Shown: in pieces, positions 59,960-64,000 of the stretch
Numbering within the stretch: the stretch's first letter is position 1
Layout of the letters: each line of letters opens with the position of its first letter
Assembly: GCA_949825025.1 (NCBI GenBank)
Contig: OX463781.1
Location: forward strand, 33,741,221 to 33,805,220
Source: Siphlonurus alternatus
Taxonomy: Eukaryota > Arthropoda > Insecta > Ephemeroptera > Siphlonuridae
Reading direction: 5' to 3'
Length of the DNA stretch: 64,000 nucleotides
Notes under the pieces: model-generated
What the model was told of the DNA's origin: nothing
Seen by the model: the letters and a program-made list of their open reading frames with translations, nothing else
The model's database searches: none
Made by a program: the position numbers and the translations under genes

Positions 59960-62900
59960 TTTCTCGCGACACCGCGCCACGGCCTACATGCAAATTAGCG
60001 CTGAGAGATCCAAGCTCGTTCATCCCACGCTGCCATAATGCTCGATAAAATTTGAAAGTTTATAAAGATGAGTCTAAAATATTGTAATGATTCACTCACG
60101 CATGAACTAGATGTTCGTTGAATAGATTAGTAAGATTTCCGTCTTAATGTAATTAATGGTAATATTACTTACTATATTATACTCTATATAGAAAATATTT
60201 TGCAAACGTGAAGGGTTCGAGTTCGTAATAAAAAACGTGATTAGTGATTATTTTTAGATTGATGTTTATTGCAAAAAATTCTAAATTGTTGCTTCAGGAA
60301 TAAATATAATAATGAAATAAACAAATATATACTTAATAAATTTTATAATATATATATATTAATATATATATATATTATATTTTTATACACTAAATCAATG
60401 ATAAAATAAAATATTGGTTATTTGATTGATTGATAAATAAATTTAAATTGTGAACATAGCTGTAACTTTTTACTGTGCGTCTAGCTGCAGTGTGCGATGC
60501 CACAAAAGTAATAACAAAATAATTACATTAATTTGTTGATATACGTTCATGAGAGAGTCATTAGCAGACTCATTAGCAAGTACTATATAGGAGATCATGT
60601 TTACGTTCTTATTTATGAAGTTTGAATCCTTGAAAGGTCAACACCCTCTAGAAAGTGGATTTTGTTATAATAATATTTTCTCTTCAAGAGACAAATATTT
60701 ACCATCATCTAATGACTAAAACATATTTAAGCCTCCAGATGGTCCTCATGGTCAGCCCTCAAGCTGCGGACAACGACCCCTGCTAGGCGGTGAGGGTGAG
60801 AGTGGACTGAATGTAGGCCGAGCGTGATCGAAATTAGCAAACAAGAAACGCATTCCTTCTCGCACCACGGCGAGCGAGAGAGCGAGCAGGTTAATAGAGA
60901 GTCTAGAGCAAGAAGCATGCACATACATGCAAGATATCATCGTACGACACGGTCTCGTTATGCAGGTGTACGTGTGAATAAACCTCGCAATCATTCATTA
61001 GTCAGATTGAGTCTGTCATTTGAATCGCGCGTCCATGTCTCCAAAAAATGTTGAAATGAACCGTGCGTTGCAGTCTCTGATAAAAATCTTGCGTGTTTTG
61101 ATCGACACAATAGTTTAACCTCATTTATTGATTTGACACAGTATTGTTAATAGTGTAATTACATAATCTCTCTGTGTAACAGTTCTCATAGGTTGTAAAA
61201 ATTAATTATTACACCTCATATTGGCCTTGGATACTTTTTATCACCAATAAAATACTTACTTAGAGCTTTTTTCTTATAATGGAAAATAATAAAAAGAATG
61301 TTATTTATGGCTTAATTTTTGCTATTAAAAATAATTATATATAGGCAGTTAACATGTTTCTGTGAACGCACGCACTATTTCTATATTATACAAATATTAA
61401 AGCGGAACTCAAAATGCCATATGGTTATATACCAGGAACAAAAAGTAAAAGATTATAATATAGTTGTGATAAAACATGTTATATGTATATTATATGCCCG
61501 GATTGTCCGCGGTAAAAAGTATTAGAAAACAGTGAGTGTATTCTTTGTTATTTCTGTAAAACATTATTTAAGTTTCTGTATAATTATATTATATTATTTA
61601 GCATAGAAATTACATGACTTTATTATTTTGTATAATTTATATTTTAAAATGTCATATTATTATATCAATATCAACAAAAATTATTAAAGAGAGAAATTTC
61701 GGCGAAGTTTTCACTCGATAAGCAGCGAGGACAAGATTGAGATGATTTTTGCCGCAAAAATTAAATTTCGTTCAACTTGGACTTTTTACGCTGAGAGTCA
61801 AGGTCTGATTGGCCTGCGGACTATTGTGTCCCCTCATGACTGCGAGGGAGCTTTCTCTGCAGTCTTTAGCGTCCTACCATGCAAGTGCCCTCTAGAGGAC
61901 TCGACATGGTCATCACTTTCTCACAAAAAGCTTCATCGGAAATTGTTATTTAAAAAAATTAGTATAATTTTCATTTCTTACAATAAATTGAATAATTAAA
62001 AAAAGGAGAGAGAAATAATTGTTTTCTTTAACTATAAATCTAGCGATGCTTTGTAATTTTCAATACTCGCATATTATTTAAAAACTACGGTCTATAGTAC
62101 TTGATGTAACTCAATTTACATGGTAATGTATGAGGAATTAATGAATTATGGCAAGCTTCTATAATTTAATTAATTATATTGTATAGTTGCATAGGATTTT
62201 TTTAATATGGCTTATTGCGGTATAGTATATACGTCAGGAGAGTACGATTGTACTATACTGGTGGGATTTATGGAGGTGTGGTGGATTTGAACTTTTTTGG
62301 ATAATCTGTAAAAAAAAATAATTTAAATATTAAAAAAAAAAATCACTTTCTATCAGATTCAAAGTTTTGTTACTGTTTTAATTGGTGAAGGACAGTAACA
62401 TTCTTTCACTATTTTCTTAAGACTATATTTTATGGACGGTTGGAGCCCACATGGAGAAAACAACTGACCTTCGTGCACTTGGAGCAACTCTCTCTACAGC
62501 TATATAGGAACAAAGTTCCGAGTTCTGGACACACCCTCTTAAATACCCTGCTAGAAAAGTTTAAACGCCATGGCATGCAGCCTCGTTAGATAAGCCAGAG
62601 GAAAGAAACTTGCCACAACGACTCTCTATATTGTTATAACACGAACTAATTACGTATACATATGCCATGATACGGAAGCTGTTAACGTAATATGGCTTTG
62701 TTAGCTTTTGATTATGCATTGGTAAATATAATAACAAACATTGTTATGATTGTTTTTTAACTGTAATTATAACTTCTTTGTTTCCAAGTATGATAAAAAT
62801 GTATCATAGAATGAGGAAGTGCTTCAATTTGATTCAATTGAGTAATTTATCGCAAAGACTAATAAAAACGAACGCTTGAGTGCAGACAACGTAAACATTT

Positions 62901-63202
62901 AATTAAACCTTCAGCGGCTGATTCTCACGCAGCAGCTGACCGCTCGCTGTGGCGTGCAGCTTCAGTGGAGAAGAATGCAGTTGGTACACAGTAAAACATC
63001 GCGGACCGTATCTTCAATTACATCTGCAATCAACGTGGTTCAAATGCATCTTTTGATGTACACCTTGGTACAACACGAACTTAATTAACGTGTGCCTTAC
63101 TTGCTGGAGCTGCAGATCCAAGATCAATGAGATGTAGATTTGTAATTTTGAAGAAAAAAGAAAAGTACCCAGTTATAATCCATTGACATATAGAATAAGT
63201 CA
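59960..63202. other. Presumed intronic or intergenic DNA
   Basis: AT-rich, with GC-richer patches at 60725-60990 and 62900-63010. No gene recognised. Confidence 0.35.
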
Positions 63203-63204
63203 TA

Positions 63205-63417
63205 CAGTCAAATTAATTTTACATTCCCTCCGGAAGTAACCGGAAATGTGAAATTTGCAGCTCTTCTGTTTGTATTTCAGTTTTGCAACATTGCAGAGTG
63301 GTTTGAAGTAGAATTACTGACCTGTGTGTGAAATCACAGTACTGAAATACGAATAGAAAGACCAAAAACATTCCACTTCCGGCTACTTCCGGAGGCAATG
63401 TCATGTTAATTTGACTG
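63205..63417. mobile_element. 213-bp TA-flanked MITE (Tc1/mariner-like)
   Basis: Ends CAGTCAAATTAATTTTACAT and GTTAATTTGACTG are inverted and flanked by TA (63203-63204, 63418-63419). The inner arms share CCTCCGGAAGTAACCGGAA/ACTTCCGGCTACTTCCGGAG. The centre (CTTCTGTTTGTATTTCAGT) is also partly complementary. Confidence 0.75.
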
Positions 63418-63784
63418 TAGTTCGCCGCACCTTCATACTCCATTAATTGCTATAGCAATACTCCCAGAGGGTAAAGTTCGTGCTCTCTCAAGATTCCTGC
63501 AGTAACCACCAAAAACCAAAACCTGAAATAAAAAAAAAAAAAAAATGCAATTAGTCAATTAAATTTAGTCACTTCAACCCGATTTAATTTTTTTGGCGTC
63601 AGTCATTTCATTTTACTCTGAAAATACAATTTAGTATGATTGTACACAAAACAACAGGGAACTCAAGCAGCATTCGTTTATGTCTACTCGTTTCCTTTCC
63701 CTAGCTTGATTTTTAATAATTCATTTCTAAAATATATTTACAATATGATGCAGTGGCTTGTAGCTTATCTTTAGATGTGCAACG

Positions 63785-64000
63785 GAAAATTACCGATCAA
63801 TTAGAGGCACCAATTTCTTCGACAGTGTAGAGCGAGTGGCGGGCGATGATCACCGCAGTTTGTGCGGTGAGAGGAAGACGCGGCCTTCTCCCCCGCTTTC
63901 TCTGTGGGTGATTGTGCCGAGTCACTGAGAAGAGCACCATCCTCACGTCAACAAACTTCATCTGCAGGGCAGTCCTCACATAAACCACATAAAAGATTCG
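63785..64000. other. GC-rich tract at window end, possible exon or regulatory DNA cut by the window
   Basis: GC content rises sharply. The minus strand is open across the whole tract (63 codons plus, stop near 63797), and CCGCAGTTTGTGCGG is a small hairpin. Neither strand gives a recognisable domain, and it does not match the expected next part of the SDR protein. No call is made. Confidence 0.2.

Noticed and set aside
63797..63988. Minus-strand 63-codon ORF at the window edge
   Set aside because: Open through a GC-rich tract but with no domain and no clear splice sites; kept only as an unassigned tract.

Overview
The window is AT-rich, non-coding-dominated eukaryotic nuclear DNA, most likely from an arthropod and probably an insect. 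The signs are: a gene with a GT donor whose exon stands alone in 64 kb; several families of inverted-repeat DNA transposons (MITEs) with TTAA, TA, TAA or 8-bp target duplications; a 5S-rRNA-derived SINE; AT microsatellites; and homopolymer tails. The species cannot be named from sequence alone. Almost all short open frames are chance openings in AT-rich DNA.

One convincing protein-coding exon is present: 47828-48296 (+), the first coding exon of a membrane-anchored short-chain dehydrogenase/reductase (SDR). It has a GC-rich TATA-less promoter/5' UTR, a two-codon upstream ORF and a clean phase-1 splice donor. I could not find exon 2 in the remaining 15.7 kb, so intron 1 is probably long and the right third of the window is probably intronic. 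A second transcription signal, with no gene attached, is a compact promoter-like block at 14693-14774 (two CACGTG, one TGACGTCA, two CCAAT, one TATA).

The rest is mostly a transposon landscape. Region 0-15 kb: hAT end (~450-583), TTAA MITE (3916-4272), a GC-rich hairpin (7730-7793), a PIF/Harbinger-like MITE (8612), a hAT MITE (10558-11074), a ~400-bp direct duplication (11211/12336), a full-length 5S-SINE (13717-14120) and the promoter-like block. Region 15-32 kb: several large palindromic MITEs (17110, 20328, 24523, 25492, 30583), a 5S-less SINE (26095) and a 2.6-kb TA-flanked TIR element (29074-31711) that contains a nested MITE. Region 32-47 kb: 80-bp micro-MITEs (34475, 38193), a 2.2-kb TIR element with mirrored 32-bp tandem repeats and a broken transposase-like gene (35454-37641), a second TTAA MITE (39920), a (TA)43 tract and a hAT MITE (45928). 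Region 47-64 kb: the SDR exon and its presumed intron, with a palindromic MITE (51085), near-perfect micro-palindromes, a tRNA-like SINE head (~59895) and a TA-flanked MITE (63205).

Small GC-rich islands of 80-300 bp recur every few kilobases. Several carry CRE (TGACGTCA) or RFX-type X-box motifs and are the best candidates for regulatory DNA. I saw no system that I can defend as a new multi-gene biological system. The most unusual objects are the mirrored-tandem-repeat transposon, the TGACGTCA pairs at the centres of unrelated MITEs, and the 2.6-kb TIR element with a possible spliced mini-ORF.
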